This document shows positions 43,508 through 52,583 of a stretch of DNA of 64,000 bases, one piece after another. The notes under the pieces are model-generated. The model was not told the DNA's origin. It did not search any database and saw only the letters and a list, made by a program, of their open reading frames with translations. The position numbers were made by a program, and so were the translations under genes. Source of the DNA: Sagittula sp. P11 (GTDB lineage: Bacteria; Pseudomonadota; Alphaproteobacteria; Rhodobacterales; Rhodobacteraceae); contig NZ_CP021913.1 in assembly GCF_002814095.1 (NCBI RefSeq), forward strand, positions 186,001-250,000. The letters are read 5' to 3'. Every line of letters begins with the position of its first letter. Position 1 is the stretch's first letter.

Positions 43508-44914
43508 TTATCCCGCACTCCGCACCCGTGGCTGAACTGGCGGCTTGCCCGGCACGATCAGGTGTGACACCGCCCAGACAAGCGCATCGACCCGATCGGG
43601 GCTGCCGCCTCCCTGAAACCCCATGGGCGTCATCAGGCAAAGCTGCGCTTCCAGTTCCGCCAGTCCCGCGGAATGGAAGACCCGGCCCTGTTCGTAGAGC
43701 GCCGCGACCGGCTCTGCCCTGATCGCCTTACCGTCAGAGGCATGGACCCGCGTGACCGGCAAATAGGGATCGACCTGCCGCAGCACCTCCTCGACCATGG
43801 CACCGCCCTGGTTGACCTCCGCCACCACGCGGTCTGCGTTCCAGCGGCGCGCCGCCTCCACCGCGCAGGCGGCCCATTCCGCCGGGCGGCGCCCCTGCAC
43901 GCTGGCGTCCTCCAGCACGTAGGCGGTCATCAGGCCGTCCTTGTCCCGCGCCGCGCCCGCAACCACGATCCCGCAGGCGTCCGAGCGCTTCCCGTCCCCC
44001 GCCGGCGGATCGACCGCCACGACGATCCGGTCGAGCGTGGGCAACGTCCCGCAACGCTGCGCATCCAGCAGGTCGCGCGTCCACATCGCGCCGTCGACCT
44101 CGTCCAGCAGCAGACCGTCGAGCTCCTGCATGCCGAGCGATGAATTGGCGTAGCGCGTGCGCACCTCGTTCAGGAAACTGCGCGCCAGATGCGCCGCGTT
44201 CACCTCGGTCGGCGCATGTGTCGTCACGGTGGACCCGAGCGCCAGGAGTGCCTTCAGCACGCCCACGTTGCGCGGCGTGGTGGTCACGCAGACCTGTGGG
44301 TGGTCGCCCAGCCGCAGACCGAACTGCAGCATGTCCCACGTATCCTGCCCGCGCTTCCACTTCGCCAGCTCGTCCACCCAGGCGCCGTCGAACTGCGGGC
44401 CGCGCAGGGCCTCCGGCTCGCTTGCCGAGTAGATCATCGCCTCCGCGCCGTTGGGCCAGACGAGGCACTTGCGCGACGCCTGCCAGAGCGGGCGGCGGTC
44501 GGGCGGCGAACAGGCGAGGATGCCGCTGTCGCCGAACACCATGACTTCCCGCGCCTGATCGAAGGTCTCGCCGATGATCGCCATGCGCTTGCAGCGGCCC
44601 GGCTTCAGCGGACGCGCGCCCTCGACCTGCGCGCGAACCCATTCTGCCCCGGCGCGCGTCTTGCCCGCGCCGCGACCGCCCAGGATCACCCACGTCCGCC
44701 AGTCCCCTTCGGGCGGAAGCTGGTGCGGATGGGCCCAGAAATCGAAAAGGTAGGGGAGCGCGATGCGCCCCCCTTCCGACAGTGCATTCCAGAACTCAAT
44801 CTGAACCTCGGCAGGCGCGGAGGCGATCCAGGCGGCACCTGACCTCAAATCTGGCTGCTTCGAGGTCAAGTCCGTAAGATCCGACGATTCCCGTTGTTTT
44901 CCTCTTGATTTCAT
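43508..44914 (-). CDS. GTA large terminase (g2)
   Basis: 468 residues from the ATG at 44914. The motor and nuclease that packages headfuls of random host DNA. Walker A is GGRGAGKT (residues 79-86); Walker B lies in 'FDGAWVDELAKW'. The nuclease domain starts near 'VVAVDPPAGDGKRSDACG' with its metal-binding Asp. The N-terminal 24 residues overlap g1 by 119 bases and are not obviously conserved; a TTG start at codon 23 ('LRSGAAWIASAP') is an alternative. Confidence 0.94.
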   Translation of the reverse strand: MKSRGKQRESSDLTDLTSKQPDLRSGAAWIASAPAEVQIEFWNALSEGGRIALPYLFDFWAHPHQLPPEGDWRTWVILGGRGAGKTRAGAEWVRAQVEGARPLKPGRCKRMAIIGETFDQAREVMVFGDSGILACSPPDRRPLWQASRKCLVWPNGAEAMIYSASEPEALRGPQFDGAWVDELAKWKRGQDTWDMLQFGLRLGDHPQVCVTTTPRNVGVLKALLALGSTVTTHAPTEVNAAHLARSFLNEVRTRYANSSLGMQELDGLLLDEVDGAMWTRDLLDAQRCGTLPTLDRIVVAVDPPAGDGKRSDACGIVVAGAARDKDGLMTAYVLEDASVQGRRPAEWAACAVEAARRWNADRVVAEVNQGGAMVEEVLRQVDPYLPVTRVHASDGKAIRAEPVAALYEQGRVFHSAGLAELEAQLCLMTPMGFQGGGSPDRVDALVWAVSHLIVPGKPPVQPRVRSAG

Positions 44915-45146
44915 CCAGTTCCAGCTCCGTTTCCCGTGCGGCCTTCAGCCAGTAACGCAGGTCGCTCAGCGACGTGCCCAGCTCGGCCTTCTTCACCCCT
45001 CCATCCCGGACTTTCTCCGCCAGGTCGCGGATGTCCGCGACCAGGTCCTTCAGCGTCTGCGCAATCTCGTCTCGTTGCGCTTCCAGACGCGCCGTCTCGC
45101 ACACCGGAACCACCAGTGTGCAGCCGGTCACCTTCTTGCTGCTCAT
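44796..45146 (-). CDS. GTA small terminase (g1)
   Basis: 116 residues from the ATG at 45146 (MSSKKVTGCTLVVPVCETAR). RcGTA g1 is the small terminase, which works with g2 in packaging. The body is mostly helical ('ARLEAQRDEIAQTLKDLVAD', 'LSDLRYWLKAARETELELDE'). The frame is open another 59 codons upstream, through a terminator-like hairpin, so a longer protein or a leader peptide cannot be excluded. First structural gene of the cluster. Its 3' third overlaps g2. Confidence 0.82.
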   Translation of the reverse strand: MSSKKVTGCTLVVPVCETARLEAQRDEIAQTLKDLVADIRDLAEKVRDGGVKKAELGTSLSDLRYWLKAARETELELDEIKRKTTGIVGSYGLDLEAARFEVRCRLDRLRACRGSD

Positions 45147-45197
45147 ATGCTCGACACCTTTCTTGCCTGTAGGTTGCCCCTCCTCGGGCAGGACACG

Positions 45198-45229
45198 AAA
45201 AAGACCCGACGGGGTTTCCCCCGCGGGCC
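45198..45229 (-). terminator. Terminator-like hairpin in the leader of GTA g1 (attenuator candidate)
   Basis: On the minus strand GGCCCGCGGGG (45229-45219) pairs, with one bulge and two G-T pairs, to CCCCGTCGGGTC (45214-45203) across a four-base loop, followed by TTTTT (45202-45198). It ends 52 bases before the g1 ATG. No minus-strand gene lies upstream for it to terminate, which makes a role in the GTA leader likely. Confidence 0.6.
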
Positions 45230-45403
45230 TCTGCCGCACCTCGTCCAGCATGTCGTGAAAGCTACTCCCCTCCGCGCGCCCGGTCAATCCGGCCCCCGAA
45301 CGCAACACGTTGAAACCCTTCACACTTCCGCATCAAAGGTTAACGGCTTGCCCAGCCGCCTTCGCTCTGGCACACCCCTCCAGAACCCGAAAAGGAGCCG
45401 TCC

Positions 45404-46612
45404 ATGCCGCATTTGTCCAAGCGTATCTGCACCCTCAACGGCGACGGCTCCGACGGCTGGGGCGTGTTCTACAAGGCGCGCGCCCTGAAGGCGCAAGGCC
45501 AGGACATCCTCGAACTGACCATCGGCGAGCATGACATCGGCACCGATCAGGCGATCCTCGACGAGATGCACCGCGCCGCCTCCGCCGGGCACACCGGCTA
45601 TGCCATGGTGCCCGGGGTCGACGCGCTGCGCGACCGCATCGCCAGCCGCGTCGCCAACCGCACCGGTGTCGCCACCACACGCGACAACGTGCTGGTGACC
45701 CCCGGCGGGCAGGCCGCGCTCTTCGCCGCGCACATGGCGACGCTCGCCCCCGGCGAGACCGGCCTCTACATCGACCCCTACTATGCCACCTACCCCGGCA
45801 CGATCCGCGCCGCCTCAGGCATTCCGCACGCCATCGCCACCCGGGCAGAGGACGCCTTCCTGCCCTCCTTCGACCAGATCGACGGCGCCGCACGGGCCAC
45901 CGGCGCGCGCTCCCTGCTGGTGAACACGCCCAACAACCCGACCGGGACGGTCTACGGGGCCGACACGCTCGACGGCATCGCGCGCGCCGCCATCGGCAAC
46001 GATCTGTGGCTGATCTCGGACGAGGTCTACGACACCCAGGTCTGGGAGGGCGCCCACGTCAGCCCGCGCGCCCTGCCCGGCATGGCCGAACGCACCATGG
46101 TCGTGGGCTCCATGTCGAAAAGCCACGCCATGACCGGTTCCCGCATCGGCTGGATCGTAGCCCCGGAAGAGGCAGTCGCCCGCCTGATCGACCTCGCCAC
46201 AGCGACTACCTACGGCGTGCCCGGCTATATCCAGGATGCGGCGCTCTTCGCGCTGCAACAGGGCGACGCGGTCGAGGAACATGTGGCCGAACCCTTCCGC
46301 CGCCGCCGCGCCCTTGTCCTCGACACGCTCGCCAGGCAGTCGGTCGTCACCGCGATCCCGTCGCGCGGGGCGATGTACCTGATGCTCGACATCCGCGCGA
46401 CCGGGCTCGACGGCGAAACCTTCGCCTACCGCCTGCTCGACGCCCACCGCATCGCCGTCATGCCGGGCGAAAGCTTCGGCGCATCGGCCGCGGGGCACGT
46501 CCGCGTCGCGCTGACCGTCGCCGACAACCGCCTGTCGCATGCCGTCGACACGCTGTGCGGCTTCGCGGCCGAACTGTCGGCAGCGCGCGTCACGGACGGC
46601 TCGATGGCGTGA
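45404..46612 (+). CDS. PLP-dependent class I/II aminotransferase
   Basis: 402 residues. Fold-type I aminotransferase: 'NTPNNPTG' (from residue 174), 'ISDEVYD' (Asp206 for the PLP ring nitrogen), the PLP lysine Lys239 in 'SMSKSHAMTGSRIGW', and a phosphate-binding Arg at 247. The closest overall pattern is aspartate/aromatic aminotransferase of the I-gamma type. The amino-donor specificity cannot be decided by eye. Divergent from the GTA operon across 257 bases. No operon partner; the next gene follows after a 94-base A/T-rich spacer. Confidence 0.9.
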   Translation: MPHLSKRICTLNGDGSDGWGVFYKARALKAQGQDILELTIGEHDIGTDQAILDEMHRAASAGHTGYAMVPGVDALRDRIASRVANRTGVATTRDNVLVTPGGQAALFAAHMATLAPGETGLYIDPYYATYPGTIRAASGIPHAIATRAEDAFLPSFDQIDGAARATGARSLLVNTPNNPTGTVYGADTLDGIARAAIGNDLWLISDEVYDTQVWEGAHVSPRALPGMAERTMVVGSMSKSHAMTGSRIGWIVAPEEAVARLIDLATATTYGVPGYIQDAALFALQQGDAVEEHVAEPFRRRRALVLDTLARQSVVTAIPSRGAMYLMLDIRATGLDGETFAYRLLDAHRIAVMPGESFGASAAGHVRVALTVADNRLSHAVDTLCGFAAELSAARVTDGSMA

Positions 46613-46706
46613 GTTAAAGATACATTCGAAAAGAGAAAATTAGCGAGGTGACACTTCGGTAATCGTAACTGCGGATGGTCGGCCAAACCTTTCAGCGAGG
46701 CCTGCC

Positions 46707-48824
46707 ATGACTCTCCGCGAAACTGCTCTTGTCATCATGCTCCCCCTGCTTGCCCTGATCGGCTACCTGACGTGGTACGACTGGACGACCGGGCAGGACC
46801 ACATCGGCCACCTCGACGCACAGGCGCGCGGCATCGCCGAGGCGGAGCTGATCAACGACCTGGTGCATGAACTCCAGAAGGAGCGCGGCTTCTCCGCCGG
46901 CTACACTTCTTCCGGCGGCGCGAACTTCGCCGATGTCCTGCCCGCCCAGCGCCTGGCGACCGACGCGGCCCTCGCCGCCATTGCGGGCGCTCTGCCGATG
47001 GCCCGCGCCGCGGCGCCCGACCGCATGGCCGCCGCCGACACAGCCCTTGCCGAACTGGACCAGTGGCGGGCGGCGATCACCGCGACGGAAAAGACCGTGC
47101 CGGAACTGGCGGGCTGGTACACCGGCCTCGTCAATTCGCTGATCTCCACCGCGAACCGTGTGTCGGAGGCGCGCGCCTCCGAGGACCTCGCCCGGCTGGT
47201 TGAGGCCAAGGCCCTGATCGGACAGGCCAAGGAAAGCGCCGGGCTGGAGCGTGCCATGGGCGCCACCGGCCTCGGCGCCGGCGCCTTCGCGCCCCCGGTG
47301 CACACGCGGTTCGTCAGTCTCGGCGCCGTGCAGTCGGCGGACCTGGCGGCCGCCGCGCAGGTCCTCGAACGGCCCGGCATGCTGGACGCCCTGAACCAGT
47401 CCGAGGCCGCGCAGACAGTGAACACCATGCGCGACGCCCTGACCGCGTCGGTCCATACCGGCACGCTCGGCGGCTACACCGCGCCGCAATGGTTCGCCGC
47501 CTCCACCGCCTGGATCGACACCCTGCGCGCGCTCGAACTCGACCTCGCGCAGGAGATCAGGACCGACGCCGCGCAGGAGCGCGAGACAACCGCCGCCCAC
47601 CTGCGCACCACGCTGCTGCTGACCGCCGGGGCGGCGCTGGCCGCCGCGCTCTTTTCCTTCCTGCTGTTCGAACGGACCCTGCGCCGGATCGGTAATCTGA
47701 TCGCCCTGATGGGCCACTACCGCGACGGCGACTTCGAACCCGAGGTGCCGCAATCCTCCGAACGTTCCGAACTGGGTCGCATGGCCCGCGTCCTGTCCGA
47801 CTTCAAGCAGGCGATGCTGCTCCACAGGCAGGACAGCGCCCGCGCCGGGGCAGAGGAAAAGGCACGGCTGAACGTCACGCACCAGCAGGTCGTCGACATG
47901 GTCGCCGAAGGGCTGCGCGCCCTCGCCAACGCCGATCTGACGCGCCGCTTCCACACGCCGCTCGATCCGAAGTACGATCACATCCGGCTCGACTTCAACG
48001 CCGCCGCCGAGCGGCTGAACGGCGTGATCTCCGGCCTCGTCTCCGCGGTCACGCAGATCACCGACCGCTCCGGCCAGATGAAGGACGGCGCCGAAGACCT
48101 CGCCCACCGGACGGAACAGCAGGGCGCCGCCATCACGCGTAGCGCCGACGGCGTTACCCGCGTGACGGAAGAGACCCGCGACGATGCGCACCGCATCGCG
48201 TCGGCGAAGGAAGAGGCGCGCGCCGCCTCCGACACCGCCGCCGAATCGGACCGCACCGTGGCAGAGGCAATCGCCGCCATGGACCAGATCAGCCAGCGCT
48301 CCGACGAGATCGCCAAGATCGTCACCGTGATCGAGGAACTGGCCTTCCAGACCAACCTCCTCGCCCTCAACGCAAGGGTGGAGGCCGCCCGCGCGGGCGA
48401 ATCCGGCCGCGGCTTCGCCGTCGTGGCCGAAGAGGTGCGCGACCTCGCGGGCCGTTCCTCGAAGTCCGCCCTCGACATCAAGAAGCTGATCTCCGAAAGC
48501 CACAAGGAGGTGCAGGACGGCGTGCAGCTCGTCAATGGCGCGGGCCAGTCGCTGCAGATCATGGTCCGGAGCATCCACAAGATGGACGAGACCCTCTCCG
48601 ACATCGCCGCCTCCACCAGCGCGCACGCCAGCGACCTGGCCGAGATCGACTCCGCGATGAAGCTCCTTCAGGACCTGACCCGCGCCAACGCCGGGCTTGT
48701 CGCCGACACGCGGACCAGTTCTTCCGCACTTGCAGGCACCGCGCAGGACCTCTCGCGCACCGTATCGGAGTTCAGGCTGGACACCGCAGAGCCCGTGATC
48801 ATGCCCGCCGAACGCGCCGCCTGA
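46707..48824 (+). CDS. Methyl-accepting chemotaxis protein with NIT sensor domain
   Basis: 705 residues. A first membrane helix (8-24), a periplasmic NIT-type sensor (about 40-295, with the signatures '[12 protein letters not shown]' and '[15 protein letters not shown]'), a second helix (301-321), a HAMP-like linker and a cytoplasmic signalling domain. The CheA/CheW-binding hairpin tip reads '[20 protein letters not shown]' followed by '[18 protein letters not shown]'. NIT domains are associated with nitrate/nitrite sensing in some proteins, but the ligand here is unknown. No che genes nearby, so it feeds a system encoded elsewhere. The usual C-terminal receptor-methylase tether is not visible. 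Confidence 0.93.
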   Translation: MTLRETALVIMLPLLALIGYLTWYDWTTGQDHIGHLDAQARGIAEAELINDLVHELQKERGFSAGYTSSGGANFADVLPAQRLATDAALAAIAGALPMARAAAPDRMAAADTALAELDQWRAAITATEKTVPELAGWYTGLVNSLISTANRVSEARASEDLARLVEAKALIGQAKESAGLERAMGATGLGAGAFAPPVHTRFVSLGAVQSADLAAAAQVLERPGMLDALNQSEAAQTVNTMRDALTASVHTGTLGGYTAPQWFAASTAWIDTLRALELDLAQEIRTDAAQERETTAAHLRTTLLLTAGAALAAALFSFLLFERTLRRIGNLIALMGHYRDGDFEPEVPQSSERSELGRMARVLSDFKQAMLLHRQDSARAGAEEKARLNVTHQQVVDMVAEGLRALANADLTRRFHTPLDPKYDHIRLDFNAAAERLNGVISGLVSAVTQITDRSGQMKDGAEDLAHRTEQQGAAITRSADGVTRVTEETRDDAHRIASAKEEARAASDTAAESDRTVAEAIAAMDQISQRSDEIAKIVTVIEELAFQTNLLALNARVEAARAGESGRGFAVVAEEVRDLAGRSSKSALDIKKLISESHKEVQDGVQLVNGAGQSLQIMVRSIHKMDETLSDIAASTSAHASDLAEIDSAMKLLQDLTRANAGLVADTRTSSSALAGTAQDLSRTVSEFRLDTAEPVIMPAERAA

Positions 48825-48907
48825 CCCGGGCGGCGCCGGACATCTTCGGAACTTCCACACCGTTGCCGCGTTTCCTGTTCAACCCGGCAACGTAAAGGAG
48901 ATCCAAG

Positions 48908-49078
48908 ATGGACCTCATCCGCATCATCCTCAGCCTGTTCCTGCCGCCCCTGGGCGTCTTCCTCGAAGTGGGCCTTGGCAAGCACTTCTGGCTCAATATC
49001 CTGCTGACCCTTCTCGGCTGGCTCCCCGGCGTCGTACACGCGATCTGGGTGATCTCGCGCCGTCCCGCCCACGCGTGA
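48908..49078 (+). CDS. YqaE/Pmp3-family small membrane protein
   Basis: 56 residues with two membrane helices: MDLIRIILSLFLPPLGVFLE and 'FWLNILLTLLGWLPGVVHAI', joined by 'VGLGKH'. The 'LPPLGVFLE' and 'LGWLPGVVHAIWVI' motifs are diagnostic of the Pmp3/UPF0057 family, linked to membrane potential and salt or stress tolerance. A strong AAGGAGAT lies 5 bases before the ATG. The stop overlaps the GTG of the next gene, so the two are coupled. Confidence 0.93.
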   Translation: MDLIRIILSLFLPPLGVFLEVGLGKHFWLNILLTLLGWLPGVVHAIWVISRRPAHA

Positions 49079-49542
49079 GCCCGGCCATGACCGACGCGCA
49101 CAGGCACGACGCAAAGACCATCTTCGCCAAGGTCGAGCGGGCGGAACGCATCGCCCGCCGCATGGACGCCGCCATGTACCTGCCCGGCACGCGCATCCGC
49201 CTCGGCTGGGACAGCATCATCGGCCTCGTTCCCGGCATCGGCGACACGCTGGCCCTGACGCCGTCGGCCTACATCGTCTACCTCGCCCACGACATCGGCG
49301 CGCCGAAGCACCTTCTGGCGCGGATGGCCGGCAATGTCGGCATCGATTGGGTGATCGGCCTCGTGCCCTTGGTCGGCGACATCTTCGACGTGGGCTTCAA
49401 GGCCAACCTCCGCAACGCCGCGCTCATGCGCGACTTCGCGGAAAGGCGCCACGCCGATACGACACCCGGCCAGACCCCGCGCCAACCCCCGACCCGCACC
49501 CCGGTGCAGGGCCTCGGACGGTCCCGCGGCGCCAACGCCTGA
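49075..49542 (+). CDS. DUF4112-family membrane protein
   Basis: 155 residues if it starts at the GTG overlapping the YqaE stop (GTGA), or 151 from the ATG at 49087. Core: 'YLPGTRIRLGWDSIIGLVPG' and 'GDTLALTPSAYIVYLAHDIG' with 'VGIDWVIGLVPLVGDIFDVG', the two 'GLVPxxGD' repeats that define DUF4112. Function unknown; the hydrophobic repeats suggest membrane association. The C-terminal 30 residues are a Pro/Arg/Thr-rich tail. Coupled to the Pmp3-like gene, suggesting a shared envelope-stress role. Confidence 0.86.
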   Translation: MSPAMTDAHRHDAKTIFAKVERAERIARRMDAAMYLPGTRIRLGWDSIIGLVPGIGDTLALTPSAYIVYLAHDIGAPKHLLARMAGNVGIDWVIGLVPLVGDIFDVGFKANLRNAALMRDFAERRHADTTPGQTPRQPPTRTPVQGLGRSRGANA

Positions 49543-49579
49543 CACGACCGGCGACAGTCCCGGGCAGAAAAACCCTCGC

Positions 49580-49614
49580 AAACAAACGAAAAGGGGCGCC
49601 GCAAGGCGCCCCTT
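49580..49614 (-). terminator. Terminator of ndk
   Basis: On the minus strand AAGGGGCGCC (49614-49605) pairs perfectly with GGCGCCCCTT (49600-49591) across TTGC, followed by TTCGTTTGTTTG. It lies 24 bases past the ndk stop and may also end the plus-strand DUF4112 transcript. Confidence 0.8.
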
Positions 49615-49638
49615 CGTCATGTCGGAACCGGTGAAGGC

Positions 49639-50061
49639 TCAGCCGACCAGCTCGAGACCTGAGAAGAAATACGCGATCTCCTGAGCCGCGGTGTCCGGCG
49701 CGTCCGACCCGTGGACGGAGTTCTCGCCCACCGACTCGGCGAACTCGGCGCGGATGGTACCCGGGGCCGCATCGGCCGGGTTGGTCGCGCCCATCACTTC
49801 GCGGTTCTTGGAGATGGCGTTCTCGCCTTCCAGAACCTGTGCGACGATCGGGGCGGACGCCATGAACTCGCACAGCTCGTCGTAGAACGGGCGCTCGGCG
49901 TGCACCTTGTAGAACTCGCCGGCCTGCGCCTTGGTCAGGTGGATCCGCTTCTGCGCGACGATGCGCAGACCGGCCTCCTCGAACTTGGCGTTGATCTTGC
50001 CGGTCAGGTTGCGGCGGGTTGCATCGGGCTTGATGATCGAAAAGGTGCGCTCGAGGGCCAT
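49639..50061 (-). CDS. ndk: Nucleoside-diphosphate kinase
   Basis: 140 residues, the standard length, from the ATG at 50061 after GGAGGA. It equilibrates nucleoside di- and triphosphates through a phospho-histidine. '[20 protein letters not shown]' and the active-site '[20 protein letters not shown]' (catalytic His in VHGSD) are unmistakable. It stands alone on the minus strand with its own terminator. The 316 bases upstream (50062-50377) hold no gene that I can see and should contain the promoters of ndk and of the divergent ABC-F gene. Confidence 0.97.
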   Translation of the reverse strand: MALERTFSIIKPDATRRNLTGKINAKFEEAGLRIVAQKRIHLTKAQAGEFYKVHAERPFYDELCEFMASAPIVAQVLEGENAISKNREVMGATNPADAAPGTIRAEFAESVGENSVHGSDAPDTAAQEIAYFFSGLELVG

Positions 50062-50377
50062 CGTGTTATCCTCCAGATGGATCCGACCCACAGTCCGGGG
50101 TCGTCAGGGTGTATCGCGGCGCCCGATAACACGGCCTCCCGGATCAGGAAACCCCTCATGACCATGCGTCACACGTGCCCTGCCCGGCCTCGGGACGCAA
50201 ACCACGGCCCGAAGCCCGCCCCGGGACCATCGCGGCCCCACCCGCCGCGCATCCCCATACCCGTCATTCGCCTGAAACGCGCCCCACGGGTCGGCGGGCG
50301 GGCGCTTTTGCGAAAGCAAACAGTGCCGCCCGCCGACGTGCCTTTCCCCTCCCCGAACCCTCTGCTAAAGCGCCTCC
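50062..50377. other. 316-base spacer between ndk and the ABC-F gene
   Basis: No coding frame with family features on either strand and no RNA gene recognised. It should hold the two divergent promoters, but no convincing -35/-10 pair stands out. Confidence 0.4.
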
Positions 50378-52222
50378 ATGCTGCGTATCTCATCCCTCTC
50401 CTATTCGGTCGAAGGCCGTCCCCTCTTCGAGGAGGCCACCGCCACGATCCCCGAAGGTCACAAGGTCGGCCTCGTCGGCCCGAACGGCGCGGGAAAGACC
50501 ACGCTCTTCCGCCTGATCCGGGGCGAGCTGACCATCGACGGCGGCGACATCTCCCTGCCGTCCCGCGCCCGCATCGGCGGCGTCAGCCAGGAAGTCCCCG
50601 CCTCAGAGACCTCGATCCTCGACACCGTGCTCGCCGCCGACACCGAGCGCGCGGCGCTTCTTGCCGAACAGGACACCGCCTCCGGCCACCGCATCGCCGA
50701 GATCCAGACCCGCCTCGCCGACATCGACGCGTGGAGCGCGGAGGCCCGCGCCTCCTCGATCCTCAAGGGCCTGGGCTTCGATCCCGAGGAACACTCGCGC
50801 CCCTGCTCCGCCTATTCCGGCGGCTGGCGGATGCGCGTGGCGCTGGCCGGCGTGCTCTTCGCCCAGCCCGACCTGCTGCTGCTTGACGAGCCGACCAACT
50901 ACCTCGACCTCGAGGGCGCGCTCTGGCTCGAATCCTACCTCGCGCGCTACCCGCACACGGTCATCGTCATCTCCCACGACCGCGGCCTCCTGAACCGCGC
51001 CGTCAGCTCGATCCTCCACCTCGAGGACCGCAAGCTGACCTACTACGGCACGCCCTACGACGGCTTCGTCAAGCTGCGCGCCGAAAAGCGCGCCCAGCTC
51101 GCCGCCACCGCCAGGAAACAGCAGGACCGCCGCGCCCACCTGCAGTCCTTCGTCGACCGTTTCCGCGCCAAGGCCAGCAAGGCCAAGCAGGCGCAGGCCC
51201 GGCTGAAGATGATCGAGCGCATGGACATGGTCACCCCGCCCGAGGAGATGGCCAAGCGCGTCTTCACCTTCCCGCAGCCGGACGAGCTTTCGCCGCCCAT
51301 CGTCAACATCGAGGACGGCACCACCGGCTACGGCGACACCGCCGTGCTGCGGCGGCTCAACCTGCGCATCGACCAGGACGACCGCATCGCGCTTCTGGGC
51401 AAGAACGGCCAGGGCAAGTCGACCCTGTCGAAGCTGCTGGCCGACCGCCTGCCGCTGATGGACGGCCGGATGAACCGCTCGTCGAAGCTGCGCATCGGCT
51501 ACTTCGCCCAGCACCAGGTGGACGAACTGCACCTCGACGAGACGCCGCTCCAGCACCTGCAGCGCGAACGCCCCGACTCTCCGCCCGCGAAACTCCGCGC
51601 GCTGCTCGCAGGGTTTGGCCTCTACGCCGCGCAGGCCGAGACGGAGGTCGCGCGCCTCTCCGGCGGCCAGAAGGCACGGCTCTCGCTGCTGCTCGCCACG
51701 CTCGACGCGCCGCACCTCCTGATCCTCGACGAGCCGACCAACCACCTCGACATCGAAAGCCGCGAGGCGCTGATGGAGGCGTTGACCGCCTATTCCGGCG
51801 CGGTCATCCTCGTCAGCCACGACATGCACCTGCTATCGATGGTGGCCGACCGGCTCTGGCTGGTCTCCGGCGGCACGGTGAACCCCTACGACGACGACCT
51901 CGATTCCTACCGCGCCCTCCTGCTGTCCAAGGATTCGCCGTCGAAGCCCGAGAAGCCGAAGGAAAAGCCCAAACGCGCCACCCGCGACCAGATCCTCGAC
52001 CTGCGTGCCGAGGTCCGCAAATGCGAGGAACGCGTGACCAAGCTCGAGGACATGCGCGAGAAGCTGGCCAACAAGCTGGCGAACCCCGCGCTCTACGAGA
52101 ACGACAAGGTGGGCGAGCTGGAAGTCTGGAACAAGAAATACGCCGAGATCATGGAGGGCCTCTCCCGCGCAGAGGCGCTCTGGATGGCGGCACAGGAGAA
52201 GCTGGACACGGCGCAGGGCTGA
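50378..52222 (+). CDS. ABC-F family ATP-binding protein
   Basis: 614 residues with two ABC cassettes and no membrane part. Walker A motifs: 'GLVGPNGAGKTTLFRLI' (first) and 'ALLGKNGQGKSTLSKLL' (second). Signatures: 'YSGGWRMRVALAGVL' and 'LSGGQKARLSLLLATL'. Walker B: 'LLLLDEPTNYLDLE' and 'LLILDEPTNHLDIE'. The interdomain linker is rich in Lys/Arg/Gln helices ('RFRAKASKAKQAQARLKMIE'), and a C-terminal coiled-coil extension follows (about 540-614). ABC-F proteins act on the ribosome. The C-terminal extension and length resemble the YheS/Uup type; the exact subtype is not certain. Confidence 0.94.
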   Translation: MLRISSLSYSVEGRPLFEEATATIPEGHKVGLVGPNGAGKTTLFRLIRGELTIDGGDISLPSRARIGGVSQEVPASETSILDTVLAADTERAALLAEQDTASGHRIAEIQTRLADIDAWSAEARASSILKGLGFDPEEHSRPCSAYSGGWRMRVALAGVLFAQPDLLLLDEPTNYLDLEGALWLESYLARYPHTVIVISHDRGLLNRAVSSILHLEDRKLTYYGTPYDGFVKLRAEKRAQLAATARKQQDRRAHLQSFVDRFRAKASKAKQAQARLKMIERMDMVTPPEEMAKRVFTFPQPDELSPPIVNIEDGTTGYGDTAVLRRLNLRIDQDDRIALLGKNGQGKSTLSKLLADRLPLMDGRMNRSSKLRIGYFAQHQVDELHLDETPLQHLQRERPDSPPAKLRALLAGFGLYAAQAETEVARLSGGQKARLSLLLATLDAPHLLILDEPTNHLDIESREALMEALTAYSGAVILVSHDMHLLSMVADRLWLVSGGTVNPYDDDLDSYRALLLSKDSPSKPEKPKEKPKRATRDQILDLRAEVRKCEERVTKLEDMREKLANKLANPALYENDKVGELEVWNKKYAEIMEGLSRAEALWMAAQEKLDTAQG

Positions 52223-52583
52223 CCCCGCACCTCCGGTGAATGCGAAGCACGGCGGTCCCTCGGGGCCGCCGTTTGCCGTTCCCGGCCTACCCGATCGATA
52301 CACCGGCTCCGCACCAAAAATGTGGCAGGCTCCGCCACATTTCCCCTGTGCCTGCGATGCAAGCGCGCCCCCGGCCAACAGCGTCACCCCAAACGCAAGC
52401 CTCTGAAAATCCCCGGAAACCCGGATCAGTCACCCGGAATTCCCGGCAAAATCGCGTTAACTTTGTGTCCAAATTGAGGCTTCCCGCCGTCCTCTGCCCG
52501 ATTTATGCCTCATTTCGACGGCGCCGCAGGGCCGCGGGGGCAGCCCCGGCGCCGGTTCGTACCGCACGAGGAAGGACGCCCCC
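52223..52583. other. 361-base spacer between the ABC-F and J-domain genes
   Basis: It contains a terminator candidate at 52249-52275 and a more A/T-rich tract (52390-52510). No coding frame is supported. Confidence 0.45.
52249..52275 (+). terminator. Terminator candidate after the ABC-F gene
   Basis: ACGGCGG (52249-52255) pairs with CCGCCGT (52266-52272), and inner CCC pairs with GGG, followed by a short TTTG. It lies 26 bases past the stop. The T-run is weak. Confidence 0.5.

Noticed and set aside
30655-45146. Active prophage
   Set aside because: No integrase, repressor, replication or lysis genes and no attachment repeats; the gene content and order are those of a GTA.
46692-48860. 722-codon minus-strand frame opposite the chemoreceptor
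   Set aside because: Gly/Arg/Val/Gln-rich shadow of a high-GC gene; no domain recognisable.
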